Shown piece after piece: positions 10,175-21,185 of a DNA stretch of 64,000 bases (within the stretch, counting starts at the first letter, position 1; every line of letters begins with the position of its first letter). The notes under the pieces were generated by a model that was not told the DNA's origin, ran no database searches, and saw nothing but the letters and a program-made list of their open reading frames with translations. Source of the stretch: Microdochium bolleyi (taxonomy: Eukaryota; Ascomycota; Sordariomycetes; Xylariales; Microdochiaceae); the NCBI GenBank assembly GCA_001566295.1, contig KQ964253.1, positions 868,001 to 932,000 of the forward strand, read 5' to 3'. Position numbers and translations under genes: made by a program.

Positions 10175-12930
10175 TTATCGGGGAAGCGGTGGCAGAGCTT
10201 TGTCGAGACTGGTTCGGTCAACGAGCTTGCCATGGAAACTGTCGTTGCCGCTACCACTACGAGCTCTGCCATGTGCACCTTCCACGTAGCTTGACTTTGG
10301 CGGCGTTGGAGGACCTCGGCCGCCGAAGCCTCCAGGAGCGAGATCCGTATACCCGTCCGCACGCTCCTGAGGCGTGTATGGCCTGGCTCCGCCGTTGGAG
10401 CTGCCCTCGACACTTTCCTCAACAACAGGTAGTATCGTGTTTGAGTTCGTGCGAACTGGCGGTGGGATGCTCGTTGTGATCTTGCGATCAGGAACTTGTC
10501 CTTCGTTCTCCGGGTCCTTGTCGGCCCTTGACGCGACTTGAAGCGCTTTCTCGACAATGGCGTTGGGTGTGGGCGAGCCGGGACTACGCATATCCGGAGG
10601 TGCGGGCGGAAGGTAGGTTGGCGATGATGGCACGGGAGGGCCGGCGGTAGGGTTTGCGATAGCGGCAGCCTCGCGATCGCGAGCATCACGCTCGGCTTCC
10701 TCGGGCGACATGGTAATTCCATTCATGAAGCTCAGGAAACGTTCGCCGTACTCATGGGGAGGACGAGCGGAGATCTGAGTTCGGTCGTTGGACAATCCCT
10801 TCCAGAAGTGCTCGAACTTCTTGACGATTCCGTACTGCATATTCATCGATTAGCAAGGCAGACTTAAAACACAGCTACGTTGGCGGAACTTACGTGTGTC
10901 AGACAATCAATGACCCCGAGGTAGTAAATCTCCTCGGCAGGTTGGTTGTCTTCGTGCGTGGCCCGGATGCCTCCATCGTCCGAGTAGAACAGGCCTCGTG
11001 TATGTGTCTGTTCCAGGATGTCGGGCATCTTGTTGAAGGTCTCGCCCACTGGCACCGGCCGTTCGGACTTGATCATTTGTCTGAGCTCCTTGGCCTTGCG
11101 CGCACTCTCAAGCTTCGAAGGTGTGCGCATAAGGACTTGCGACGGCTCATCCCCCGTTGTGTCACCACCTGGGTTGAAGACCTGGAGAGTCTTTTCGCGC
11201 AGGTTCTCCTCGTTGCCCTTGCGAAGGTCGTGGATACCGATCAGCAGAGAGTAGTCCATGATTCCGAGCTTCTGCATCAGTCGTACATCGCGCTCCAATT
11301 GCTGCACAAATAGGTGCTTCTTCTCCAGGCCAAGCTCCAAATGCCGCTTTCGCCGAAGCCAGTTGAGGTCCTTGAGAGTTGCCCGCGGGTTCTTTGCCAA
11401 GTCCTCCTCCTTGTAGTCGCGGCCCACTGATGATCCCTTCAGATCGAACGTGGTGTGAATATCGCGGTGCGGCGGGAACAGGTTGTTCATGACCACAAAG
11501 TGGATCTTGCGGCCGTACGGTGTCTTGACGCGGTGCAGTCCGTAGAACTGTGAAAGTAATGTGTTTGGGTTGTCCGTAACATGGTTGTAATAGTCCTTGA
11601 GGATTTTTCGGAGGAATTTGTGTTCGCCATGATGGATGGTCTTGATGATGTACTTGTAGTCTCTGGAGAAATAGAAGAAACTGCCGCTCTTCCCGGGAGA
11701 CCCGAGCTCCGAAAGGATATACTTCCCGGTGAGAGACATGAGGTAGTCCGCCGGGTCGAGGCGGAAGAGGGCGCGGAGATGGCGAAATACCCACGGGGCA
11801 TAGTCCTTGAACTTGAAGTCGTATTTGGCCGATGGAACAAGCTCATTGCCGGTGATGTCGAAAGTCGATTTCTGCTTAGTCTCGAAGTCGGCGTCGGTCA
11901 ATGGGCGATCCAGTTTCGCGTTGGTCCTCGACACGGATACGCGGATACCCGTCAGCATGTTGTAAGCCGTGGTGAAGTTTGCGTGGTTCTCGTCAACCTT
12001 GGTGCCCACCAGTACCTTGTCTTCGTCCTCATCTTCATCCTTCCTTCGCCGCCTGGCCCGTTTCTGCCGGTATGCTTCCGCCCACCGGCTCGCCTCGTCG
12101 TCCGGGATGACGTCCTCTCGGGGTAGCTCTGAATGAATGGACCGCGTGTTGCGACGACCCAGGCTGAGAGATGCTCGTCGTCCACTAGCACCGGCAGGAT
12201 TCCCAACAGTTGGCGAAAATCGCCCGGTGGCATAAGCCGCGTCCACGTTGTTCTCCTTTGATAGTGATGAGCGACCTGGCTGAGGACGCGGGACCTCCAA
12301 TGTGTGCCGGTGTTTTAGGCCGCCGGGTGTGGGGGGGCCGGGGGAGACTGATGGTGCTACGGATGCCGCTGATGGCACTGGTGGTGGTGCGTGTGTAGGC
12401 GGCGCCGGTGATCTGTTTTGGGAGCTCGATGCTGCAGTGTTAGAGTCGTCCCTAGACATATGCGGTGGACCAGCATTTCTGAGGTGGCTGAATTCGGGAT
12501 ACGCTCGGCTCGAAGGCTGGGTCTGCTGTTGTTGCTGCTGCTGCGAGAAGGATATCGACGAGTTGCCATTGACGCCAGCGTAGGGGTGATTGCCGTCAGT
12601 GGTCGGCTTCATCACATGGCCAGCATCGCCATTGGGTTGCATGGCGCCGCGCGTGCGGGATGATTGCACCCCGTTGGGAAGGGTGTGAGGCAAGTCCCCG
12701 TTCATCGGCGGCTGGCGGGTAGAAGAGTCAGTCGAGGAGGTGTCGTCGAAGGGCTCGTATGGGGGCTCGTCATGAACGAGGTGGCGGCTATTCGAAGACG
12801 GCAGAGGCTTTCGAGCCAAATATGAGCCGTCTCGCGCGTCGTCCTCGTACTCGTGGTGGCTGTCTAGGTGCACAACACCGGCATTGGGAGCGTGAACGGC
12901 AGAACTCTCGTCGTTGACGAAGGAGGGCAT
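10175..12930 (-). CDS. MSS4: Phosphatidylinositol-4-phosphate 5-kinase (Mss4/Its3 type)
   Basis: Two exons, complement(join(10175..10834, 10894..12930)), separated by a 59-nt intron in phase 0; about 898 aa. It makes PI(4,5)P2 from PI4P at the plasma membrane and so controls actin, endocytosis and polarity. The long N-terminal third is disordered (Ser/Pro-rich, with a QQQQQQQ run). The kinase core follows: glycine-rich loop GKSGSFFYFSRDYKYIIKT, the FDLKGSSVGR block, and the catalytic segment IMDYSLLIGIHD. The intron falls just after VIDCLTH. The second exon supplies YGIVKKFEHFWKGL, the specificity/activation loop with its KK pair, then the ISARPPHEYGERF motif and a disordered tail. The start at 12930 (MPSFVND) was chosen as the more conserved-looking; an in-frame ATG at 13020 would add 30 residues. 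Confidence 0.94.
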
Positions 12931-15900
12931 GATCCGGCGGTGCGTGGGCACGGTCCAGAGAGCGATAGCGGCCGACTGGACCAGAGAAGCAGGCGGCGAT
13001 GGTCCTGCCCCTAGATACACTGGTGAAGGATGATGCTGTCGTGGGAGACCGGGTATGCGAGCCTGGAAGCTGGAGGATCCACGATGGACGTGCGATGGTC
13101 TTGCAGGCGACTGGCGAGAGCACGAAAGGATGCAAGTAGTGGCTACCGGGAATGCGAGAGAATCAAACAGGCGGCCGCGGAGGGAGTGCAGGCGGCGAAT
13201 GTAGGGGCAATTGGGCAGCGGCGACGACGGACGGTAGAGGTGCAGTCGAGGAAGCCCGAGAGGCCTTTGACGAGGTCGGTTGGAGGCAGAGGAGCAGGAG
13301 TCGGGGGTGGGTGGCCCGTGGAGGCGCAGATGGGGCGGGAGAAATGAGCTGGCGCAACGGCCAGCAAAGTTGGCAGCAACACGCCTGGGCCCCGGGGCCT
13401 GGGCGTCGCGGGCTCCTGGCCCGAGTCAGCCACACAGGGACACAGAGGTTGGACAGGCACCGCAGTGCACCGTCTCCTCAGCCATTGCGCAGTACTCCGT
13501 GGCATATCCAGGGGCTCGCTCCTTCAATCTTTCGAGGATGCACTACACGTTACTGACGGCGTGCTGCTGAGCCTCAGCTCGTCAGCCGCTCGTCTCCCGA
13601 GTACGGCTCCCGTGCTAATAATCATCACGACAGTCCTCAAGCCATGCGTCCTGATCCGCCCTAGCACCTACACAGTAAACACATGGGCTGCGGCTATCAG
13701 TCATGGTGCTCATTTAAGCTCGTTGGCCAGGTCCAAAGACCAAAACAGACCTCGCAAGGCCACAATCATGTCGTCGCATCTCCAAAGTTACACTGCCGAA
13801 CCTTTTGCGCAGCCTCTGTCACGTCGCTGTCGTTCTCGAGGGACAACTGCTCGAAACTGGAGCGGCTTGATGCTCTCGAGCAGTCGAGTCTGGCCAGCCA
13901 GTGCCTTGACAGATTTGGCGGCAGCCGCGACGGCCAATCCACTCGCTGTATCCCGTCCGAGGTGGAGGGGCGTTGCGTCACCTTCACTCGTGGCTGTTCC
14001 GCACCTCCTTTGCCCAGCATCGGGACGCTTCACTCCCGCACCGCACTAGCGCAGGGCCCTTCCTTATTGGCAACCGTGAGTGTGCATTCGGGTTGATGGT
14101 CGGTCCAGACTGTCAGCCCTCCATACCCTCGATATGTCTGGGTGTCGTCCATATCTTGTGTGCTTCAATTGCACGCTGGCTCAGCCCCATACGGCATGAC
14201 ACTCAGGGGTGACGTTGCCCAGGGTTCGTCAATTGGCCAAGCAACAGCCCGTCGCATTCGGTGCAGACGCATCTGAGGATAAGAGAAAAATCGGGGGCGT
14301 TGACAAGCAAGGCCTCCGGATGGTCAAGGACCGGCCACCAGAAGCACTGAAACCCTGGGACGTATCTTGGCAAAGTGACTGCTCAATCTCAAGACAAGTG
14401 CGTCGTCTGTCAAAGTCATCTGTGCCGCAGACCGCCCAAGGTGTACCCAATACTATCGGGCTCTCGCAGTGCACCGAGGCCGACCTTCCGCCTGACCTAA
14501 ATTGAGAAGAGCAATCGACCTCTGCAACTCCGTACCAGTGCGACGAAACTCCCTATTGGATCTGCAGGGCCCATAGCCGCTGCGGAAGCTCAGCATTGCA
14601 TACTCTGTACTATCAATGGACAAGAATAGGCGATGCAGACGAATCTCGACGAGATCTACACGGTGGACCTGACCCTTTGGCTGCGCCGCCCGGTCGCCTG
14701 TGCCGAGACACCCGTGCCGGTGACGCGCTGGCCAGTCCCGTTGTCCTCTGTTGCGGAACCCTGGAACGATATCCACCGGATTACTGCAATGCAATCGCCC
14801 AACAGTCCCTGCGGCATGGATTGAGCTGATAGAGTTAACAATAACCTTTAAAGGCAAGTTGGGAGAAGAGCCGTTCCGGTAGTCTCGAAAGACCGGGTTT
14901 CGCTCTTGGCGAAGTTATCGCAATCCTTTCCTTCGGTTCCCAGTGTCGGAGAAGTCTCTTGCTTGCTTACCCACGATAATCTGTGACGCAGACACCGCAC
15001 CTCGCGCATGTTAATAATATCAAAAATCGGGCTAGCAAACTGGTGTTGATCGACTGTGGTGGAATTTACTGGCTTGTGATCGCCACCCGGCACTGCCCAT
15101 CATCTGCCATGCGAGCGAGAAAGGTCTCCCAAGGGTCTTCCTCCGCCCCCCTTCGTTCCTTTCAGAGTGACCCCAATCCAAATACCCCTTCCTCTTTGTT
15201 GGCCATTGCCACTCACACGGTTTCCAGGATTTCGGCAACGGTATGAGGTCACTGACTCTTTTTATCACCAGTAGCAAATCCCAAGCCAGCACAGGCAATG
15301 CCAGCCTCGCCGACGATCAAACAACTCGACCGCTTTTCGATGGCAGCCCACTGGACTTCTCAGACTAACCACAATGCATGTGACAGCCAGTCCAACGTTG
15401 CTTACCGAATCGAATGTGTGACGCACCGTGACTATGGGCAACGTTTGCATATCTTGAGTTATCTAGGAACTGCCAAGGCTAAATTCGCTCCTGGCAACAA
15501 AGCCGACGTCATTGCTGCCTGGCTCTCATGTTACCTGGAGGGGAATCTTATGAGCTCTGTGATACTGGCTGCCTGGAACTTTGTGTGATTGCGCTAACAA
15601 GACATTCCTTGATCAGAACGTTCCGGTTGGGAGGTATGATCACAGCTGTCATAAGAGCGGCAACACAAAGGACAGGCCTGTTTTTGAGACATTTACTTAA
15701 ACAGAACAGCTTCTCGAGTAGCGCAATGCAGGAGGAGTAAACTACAGTCAGCACAATCGACTGTAACTGTCGTTTACTCCCCCAACTTTAAATGCCCAAC
15801 TAATTCGTCCCTCCTGGTTGCGAGACAGATATGTCTTAGGACCAGTGGTGGAGGTGCTCAGATTCCCACGGCGAGATTCTGCTGCACATATACATGCTCG

Positions 15901-16143
15901 CGCACTCGAAACGTGATACACGGCTCTATGTGAGCCATACTTCCGCCAGAAACAAAGTACTCCTTCTTCTATGCATGTAGGCGCCGGTTGGTTGGTATAC
16001 AGTGTTATCGTACAAAGTGCTAGTCGCAGACGTTCTCATACAGGAGACGTGGACAGATGCAACTGCCCAAACCCCATCCAAAGAAAGGGTTTCCCGGGTT
16101 CGTCCCCGCCGACGCCGAACCTGGGCAGCGACATCGCGCCGCT
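12931..16143. other. 3.2 kb gene-free region
   Basis: The first ~700 nt is probably MSS4 promoter and leader, with many GC-rich open frames on both strands that look like shadows. The rest (13.7-16.1 kb) shows no protein I recognise. A strong hairpin lies at 15734-15780. Confidence 0.5.
15734..15780. repeat. Imperfect palindrome / hairpin
   Basis: The left arm is GGAGTAAAC then TACAGTC (15734-15749). The right arm is GACTGTA, a 6-nt bulge ACTGTC, then GTTTACTCC (15759-15780). Both stems, 9 bp and 7 bp, pair perfectly around a 9-nt loop. No gene lies nearby. It could be a miniature transposon relic or a structural element. Confidence 0.6.
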
Positions 16144-16592
16144 TCATCGCTTGGCGGCGCTGTCGGCACTCATGCTGTTGGCGCCCTCCTTCTGCAACCG
16201 CTCGAGCGTCTTCTTCTTCTGGTACTCGGCGACGCGGAACTTCTTAAAATACGTGACCTGCACGACCCCGCCAGCCGTAAGTCAGACCAAAGCTCGTTGT
16301 GATCCAGGGCAAAAGTGTCCCGGGGTCAGGGGATAAGGCAGCCACTCACCCACGCCGTCGCGCAGTCCTGCTCGAACACCTTGTTCTCCGCCGCGCACTC
16401 CCTGTCGGCGATCGTCTTGCCCTCGCCCGTGACCGAGTCGATTACGTCGTGCTTGTCGAGGCAGCGGAAGTAGCTGTCGCGGGCCTCCCAGCAGCGCTTG
16501 CGCTCGGAGCGGTCCGGCGCGACGGCGCCCGTGCGCACCTCCTCCTTGCGCTTGTCGTCTGGCGAGGTCGTGAAGTAGCCGAGGACACCCAT
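16144..16592 (-). CDS. COA6: Cytochrome c oxidase assembly factor 6 (COX6B-like)
   Basis: Two exons, complement(join(16144..16257, 16350..16592)), give 118 aa; the 92-nt intron is in phase 0. It belongs to the CHCH / COX6B family that works in the mitochondrial intermembrane space, where COA6 helps deliver copper to the CuA site of Cox2. The paired cysteine motifs are visible: a Cx9C in CWEARDSYFRC and a Cx10C in CAAENKVFEQDC. That Cx9C-Cx10C combination is diagnostic for COA6. The second exon begins VTYFKKFRVAEYQKKKTLER, the conserved C-terminal basic helix. No presequence is seen, as expected for Mia40-imported proteins. The gene is head to head with SYS1. Confidence 0.93.
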
Positions 16593-17466
16593 GGTTCGGA
16601 TGGAAGAGTACGACTTGCCTAACGGGCGGGACTGGTCGAGGTGACGGTCGTGGACGGTGAATTGTACGGCCCGCGACTCATCAGCGTCACAGCTTGGGAA
16701 TTGTCCCGCCTAGCAGCTATCGATAGCAGAGAAGGGGAGTTCCAAGCTAGAGTTCACGCAACGGCATCGTTGCAGGTGTGGATCGTCTCTGGCTGTCACG
16801 AGCCAGGGGTCATCCGTCTGGGTCCGACTGACATCCCCTTGCGTGGCATGTTCGGAGTCGGGCTACGTCGAAAAACTGTCTGTAACTAAAGATCTGTGTG
16901 CGGACATCGGGCAAGTGTACAGAAAATATCTTGTCGATTCCTGTCAGCTCAGTCAAAGCTCTGCAAGAGACTTTGTCAGACATTCAGAGCCCAGGCTGCA
17001 ACGGCCCGCTGTCGGCCTCGCAATTCTAAAACTGGCCACACAGTCCAGGCCCACGGCTGGCTGGCTCGTCCCGCCTCCTACCATCAATGCGACCAGGGCC
17101 CCCAACAACAACCAATTTGGCAGCTCTCGGTAATTTGCGACCATCAGCCAGGCCTCCCATCACAAGATACACGGCACTGCGATACACACGTCGGCGAGAG
17201 ACAGAGACGGGCGTCTTGTTTTCCAGTTTTTACGGCGCCCAGCTCGACACACTCTGGGCCATTCTGGGTCACACAACGACTTGCGCACGGCAACCTACTC
17301 GACCACGAACATGCTTTGAACAGTCACGACGACTCGAATACCAATTCCATCCCGTCGCCGACTCTCGTTAGTGGTCAATACCTCGCGACTAGCGCCTTGC
17401 GCTCCAACAAGAGAGCGTCAGCTCGGCCTGCAGGTGGCCAGCACCCTCTTTACGATCTAGACGACC
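16593..17466. other. Divergent promoter between COA6 and SYS1
   Basis: This 874-bp region separates two divergently transcribed housekeeping genes. No independent coding frame was recognised; the long plus-strand frame here is only the upstream extension of a frame used by SYS1 exon 2. Confidence 0.5.
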
Positions 17467-18251
17467 ATGGCACGAAGGAGGAGACCGCCGCGGTCCGGCG
17501 CCATCACCGAGCTCCCGCCGCTGCGCATACTGGGCCAGATCGCTGCGCTGCAGGCGATATATTACGTCGTGGCGCTGGTGCTCATGGTCTTCACGACGCT
17601 CGTCTCGGGCCAGGGGTTCACGCTCGACCTCGTCTTCGGCTGGTCCAGCCTGCGCGGCGACAACACCCAGGGCTGGCTCGTCGCGTTCATCTGGCTGTGC
17701 TGCTCAGGGGCTATGTACGTAGTACCTCTTGTTTTGAGATCCTGCTGGACGGCTGCTGCGCCGTGCCACCCAGATGCCTTCGCCGGAGCTCATCTTGGTG
17801 CGACAACGCTAACTTCTGGATATATAGTGTCGCCGCCATGGTTCTCATTGTCTCGCGCTCGAAGCTGATACTCGACTTCGCAATTACGCTGCACATCATA
17901 CACCTCATCGTCGTCACGCTGAGCTCGGGCCTGCTCCCGCGGACGGCATTCTGGTGGGCCACGATGGTCGCTTCATGCGCCGTCATGACCGTGGGCGGGA
18001 CGTACGGCTGCCGCTGGCGGGAGCTGCGGCCGATCAACTTTGGTGGACGGAGCACGGCCAACGGCACGAACGGCACCGCCGCGGGAGGCAGCGGCTCTAC
18101 GGGCCAGCATGAGGTGTCGGGCGACGGCGGTGGTGCTGACGAGCACGGCGACGAGGAGATGGGGTACTCGAGGGGACGGGGCCGTGGGAGGGGCCGCGAC
18201 GGTGGCGGCGAGTACGAGATGGTCGGCCTAAAGAAAGGCGAGGGTCGGTAG
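17467..18251 (+). CDS. SYS1: Sys1 integral Golgi membrane protein
   Basis: Two exons, join(17467..17714, 17828..18251), give 223 aa; the 113-nt intron splits an Ile codon. Sys1 is a four-helix Golgi membrane protein that recruits the Arl3/ARFRP1 GTPase for late-Golgi traffic. Family features are the N-terminal LPPLRILGQIAALQAIYY segment, FTLDLVFGWSSLRGDNTQGW, and in exon 2 SRSKLILDFAITLHIIHLI. Four hydrophobic helices are spread across both exons. The C-terminal ~70 residues after GCRWRELRPINFG are a Gly/Asn/Arg-rich disordered tail ending in an RGRGRGRGRDGGGEYEM stretch. The start is the first ATG before the conserved N-terminus. Confidence 0.93.
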
Positions 18252-19061
18252 CATTTTCAGCCATTAGGACAGCTCTCCTGGATTTTCCTTCATGGCGGGC
18301 TGGGCGAGCGCACAAACATCAGCGGCTTGTAGCATGGGCGGCGTTTGGTATAGACAGGATCACTGAGCGAACCAGCTGTTTTTATTTCCAGAATATCATA
18401 CTGTTTATGACATTGATGTATAGCCGGCGGCTGTCTGGAAGCTCAGACAGGCATCGGCCGCTGGCGACGGCAAATGTTCGTAAAGTACTGCACATGAGCT
18501 CAAGTCCTAGAACACAGCGACCGGGCCAGAAGCGACGAAACAACATCGCGCAAGTGAAGCAAATACGTATTGTTTCCAGGTCATTAGTTTGTTCTAGATC
18601 CCGGACCGTCGTTGCGCTGTGCCTCAGTCGCTCTCGAGGCACCGGGAATTAGACCCCACATGGAGGGGCGTTTGGCGTTGCCCGATCGGGGGCCGACGTT
18701 GAGCTTCCCCGACACCCTTCTTACACACTCCGATTGTCCTGTATGTGTGCTGACGCTTGCTGAGCGCAGAGCAAGAACATTGGCCTCGTCTAAGCCGTCC
18801 TGCTTCGTTGAACCATAGTTCAGATAGCTTTGCTCTCGACGCCTAGATTCTGCATTTTCTGCGGAGCAAACGGCCACCCCTGCCACCACGTCCAGTCCAC
18901 CCACATTCACACATAATTCACAACGCCAGCTCCGGTCATCTGTCTTGGGGTTCCCTTGAGGGAGATATTGCAGAACTGCCACTTCGGCAATCTACAACTA
19001 CATATCTCGACGACTCACACTCTCTGAGGCGGGAAGGAGACTCGTCAGAAACACGAAGAGA
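18252..19061. other. Intergenic between SYS1 and thioesterase gene
   Basis: This holds the 3' flank of SYS1 and the promoter of the thioesterase gene. Nothing else was recognised. Confidence 0.5.
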
Positions 19062-20173
19062 ATGGGCCGGCTCAGCAACGCCGACAACCCGCTCCTCATC
19101 CACGACGACCGCGGCAGCGCCGGGTCATCCTCCATCCCTCTGTTCCTCACACACGATGGCGGCGGCACCACATTTGCGTACTCGTGCCTGGACCCGGTAG
19201 GCCGGGAGACATACGGCATCCATAATGCGAATTTCGACCACGGAGGCTTCTGGACCGGTGGGATCCGCGAGATGGCGGCACACTACGTCGGGCTGATCGA
19301 CCGGACGCTGCCGGAGGGCGGGGATATACTGCTCGGTGGTACGTTGAGACAGCTTGATCTACTCTATCCCTAGGTCTCTTCCCTCCGAAGCTTGGATGGA
19401 CGTTTCAGGAGAGAGGGGGGGACATACCCATTTCCCCCTTTTCGACACGCACTATTTCAAGGTAAATGTGCCTAGCGGAAACTCATTCACTGACCGTCAC
19501 CCACAGGCTGGTCCCTCGGTGGGATACTCTCCCTCGAGATGGCGCACCAGATCGCCGTCTCGGGCCCCGCGCGGCTGCGCCGGTTCCGCGTCGTTGGGAT
19601 GCTCTGGATGGACACGGTCTTCCCGCACCACGTCGAGGGCGAGACGATGGGGACATACGTGGGCCCCAACGAGCGCATCCCCAAGTCCGCCGCGGAGCTC
19701 GCGGCGATGAGCAACAGGGAGCTCGCGGGCCTCAACATGATGCACGCCCGCAGGATGGTCCACGCGTGGGAGATGCCCCGGTGGGGTGGGAAGGAGGAAG
19801 AAGAAGACGGGGGTGGCGGCGGGACCCTCGGCCGGAAGCCTCCGCCGACGATATTGCTGAGGGCCAGGGACGCCGGGGCCGGGGACGACGGGAAGAAGTT
19901 TGTCGACCGGACGAGGCAGTTCCGCATGCTCGGCTGGGAGAAATATGATGAGGAGAATGGCGGGTTCATATGCTCAGTTGTGGACGTAGAAGGGGAGCAC
20001 TTCTCGATGTTTGACTTTGACAAGGTGAGTCCAGACAGAGCCATCCTGGCGCGCTCATAAAGACTGCCTGGACAGACGAGCGGCACGATGCACATGCTGA
20101 CAATCCAGAACAGATCGAGGGCCTGAGCAAGCAGATCCGGAAGGCCGCGGACGAACTGGCGGCGCGTGGGTGA
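19062..20173 (+). CDS. Stand-alone thioesterase (alpha/beta hydrolase, PKS/NRPS TE-like)
   Basis: Three exons, join(19062..19338, 19507..20024, 20114..20173), give 284 aa; all junctions keep frame. It belongs to the thioesterase-domain alpha/beta hydrolases that release acyl or peptidyl chains from carrier proteins. The complete triad is visible: nucleophile Ser in GWSLGG just after intron 1, Asp in GMLWMDTVFP, and His in GEHFSMFDFD. The N-terminal beta strand IPLFLTHDGGGTTFAY carries the oxyanion region. The last exon adds a short helix. A Glu/Gly-rich insertion lies in the lid region (residues about 190-205). No PKS or NRPS is in the window, so it may be a type II editing enzyme acting in trans or a free esterase. 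It is convergent with the SDR gene that follows. Confidence 0.85.
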
Positions 20174-20348
20174 TGGGACGTCGCAGCCCGTGGTATCTCC
20201 ATACTGCGAACGCATATTGACGTGCATGGCGAATCACCACTAACGTGGTACAAGACTAGACTACTGTTTGATGACACCCCATATCTTCTAGACACACCTC
20301 AGGAACGACTCATGCTTCCATCGCATAGACACCCATCTCTTTTTGAAT

Positions 20349-21185
20349 CTATCTCATGAACTTTTGCAATGCTGCCTTGATGACAGGATACTGCTGCTGG
20401 AAGATAGCCTGTCTCTGTGCCTCAAAGCCGCCCTCCTGCAGCCACGGCGCTGCCGGGCCAATGGCGAACTGCTCGTCGCCCCTCTCCAGCCCCTCGTACA
20501 TTTGCTCGGTGTATGCGGGCAGCGGCATCCCGATCTCGCCGCCGTTCTGCAGGTCGGGCTGGTGCTTCGTGTCGTGGAGCTCCGTCTGCACTGCCGGCGG
20601 GAAGACCTCGACCACGCGGATGCCCTCGTAGCCCCCGTCCTTCAGCTGCTGCCGGAGGTTGGTGATCCAGCTGTGCAGCGCGGCCTTGCTGGCGTTGTAG
20701 CCGGGCGTCCTGACCAGAGTCGGCACCAGGCCGAGGGAGGCGCTGACAAAGACAAGGTGTGCCTTGCGCGCGGCGTCCTTGCTGCTCACGAGCTGCTGCA
20801 GGTGCGGCAGGAACGCCGTGACCAGGTGGACGAAGGAGAGGTAGTTGGTGGTCAGCTCACTGCCGAAGCTCTCGAGGTCCACGTCCTGCGGCCTGGCGAA
20901 GTCAAAGGCCCTCTGCACGCCCGAGTTGAGCACGATGCAGTCGAGGTCCGGGTGCGCCTCGACGATGGAGCGGGCCACGGCGGGCAGGTCGTGCAGCTTC
21001 GTGATGTCAAGGGCCACGGCGCTGGCGTTGGAGCTACCGTGCTTGGCGACGAAGGCGTCGAGGCGGTCCTGGCGGCGGCCCGTGACGATGACGGGAGTGC
21101 CGACGCGGATGAGTTTGGCTGCGAGGGCCTCGCCTATTCCAGAGGTCGCGCCCACCACGAGAGCCTTTTTATATAAAGGCGCCAT
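20349..21185 (-). CDS. Short-chain dehydrogenase/reductase (DltE-like SDR), paralogue
   Basis: A single exon of 278 aa starting at ATG 21185; the frame stays open upstream, but the Rossmann fold begins right after MAPLYKKALVV. The cofactor loop GATSGIG is at residues 12-18. The usual NNAG is replaced by LNSG (87-90). The catalytic serine is at 148 or 150, and Tyr163/Lys167 form YNASK. Arg37-Arg38 after beta-strand 2 suggest NADP(H). The segments PDLDCIVLNSGVQR and VVEVFPPAVQTELH mirror those of the SDR at 4115-4924, so the two are paralogues. It is convergent with the thioesterase gene, 175 bp between stop codons. The substrate is unknown. Confidence 0.87.
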   Translation of the reverse strand: MAPLYKKALVVGATSGIGEALAAKLIRVGTPVIVTGRRQDRLDAFVAKHGSSNASAVALDITKLHDLPAVARSIVEAHPDLDCIVLNSGVQRAFDFARPQDVDLESFGSELTTNYLSFVHLVTAFLPHLQQLVSSKDAARKAHLVFVSASLGLVPTLVRTPGYNASKAALHSWITNLRQQLKDGGYEGIRVVEVFPPAVQTELHDTKHQPDLQNGGEIGMPLPAYTEQMYEGLERGDEQFAIGPAAPWLQEGGFEAQRQAIFQQQYPVIKAALQKFMR

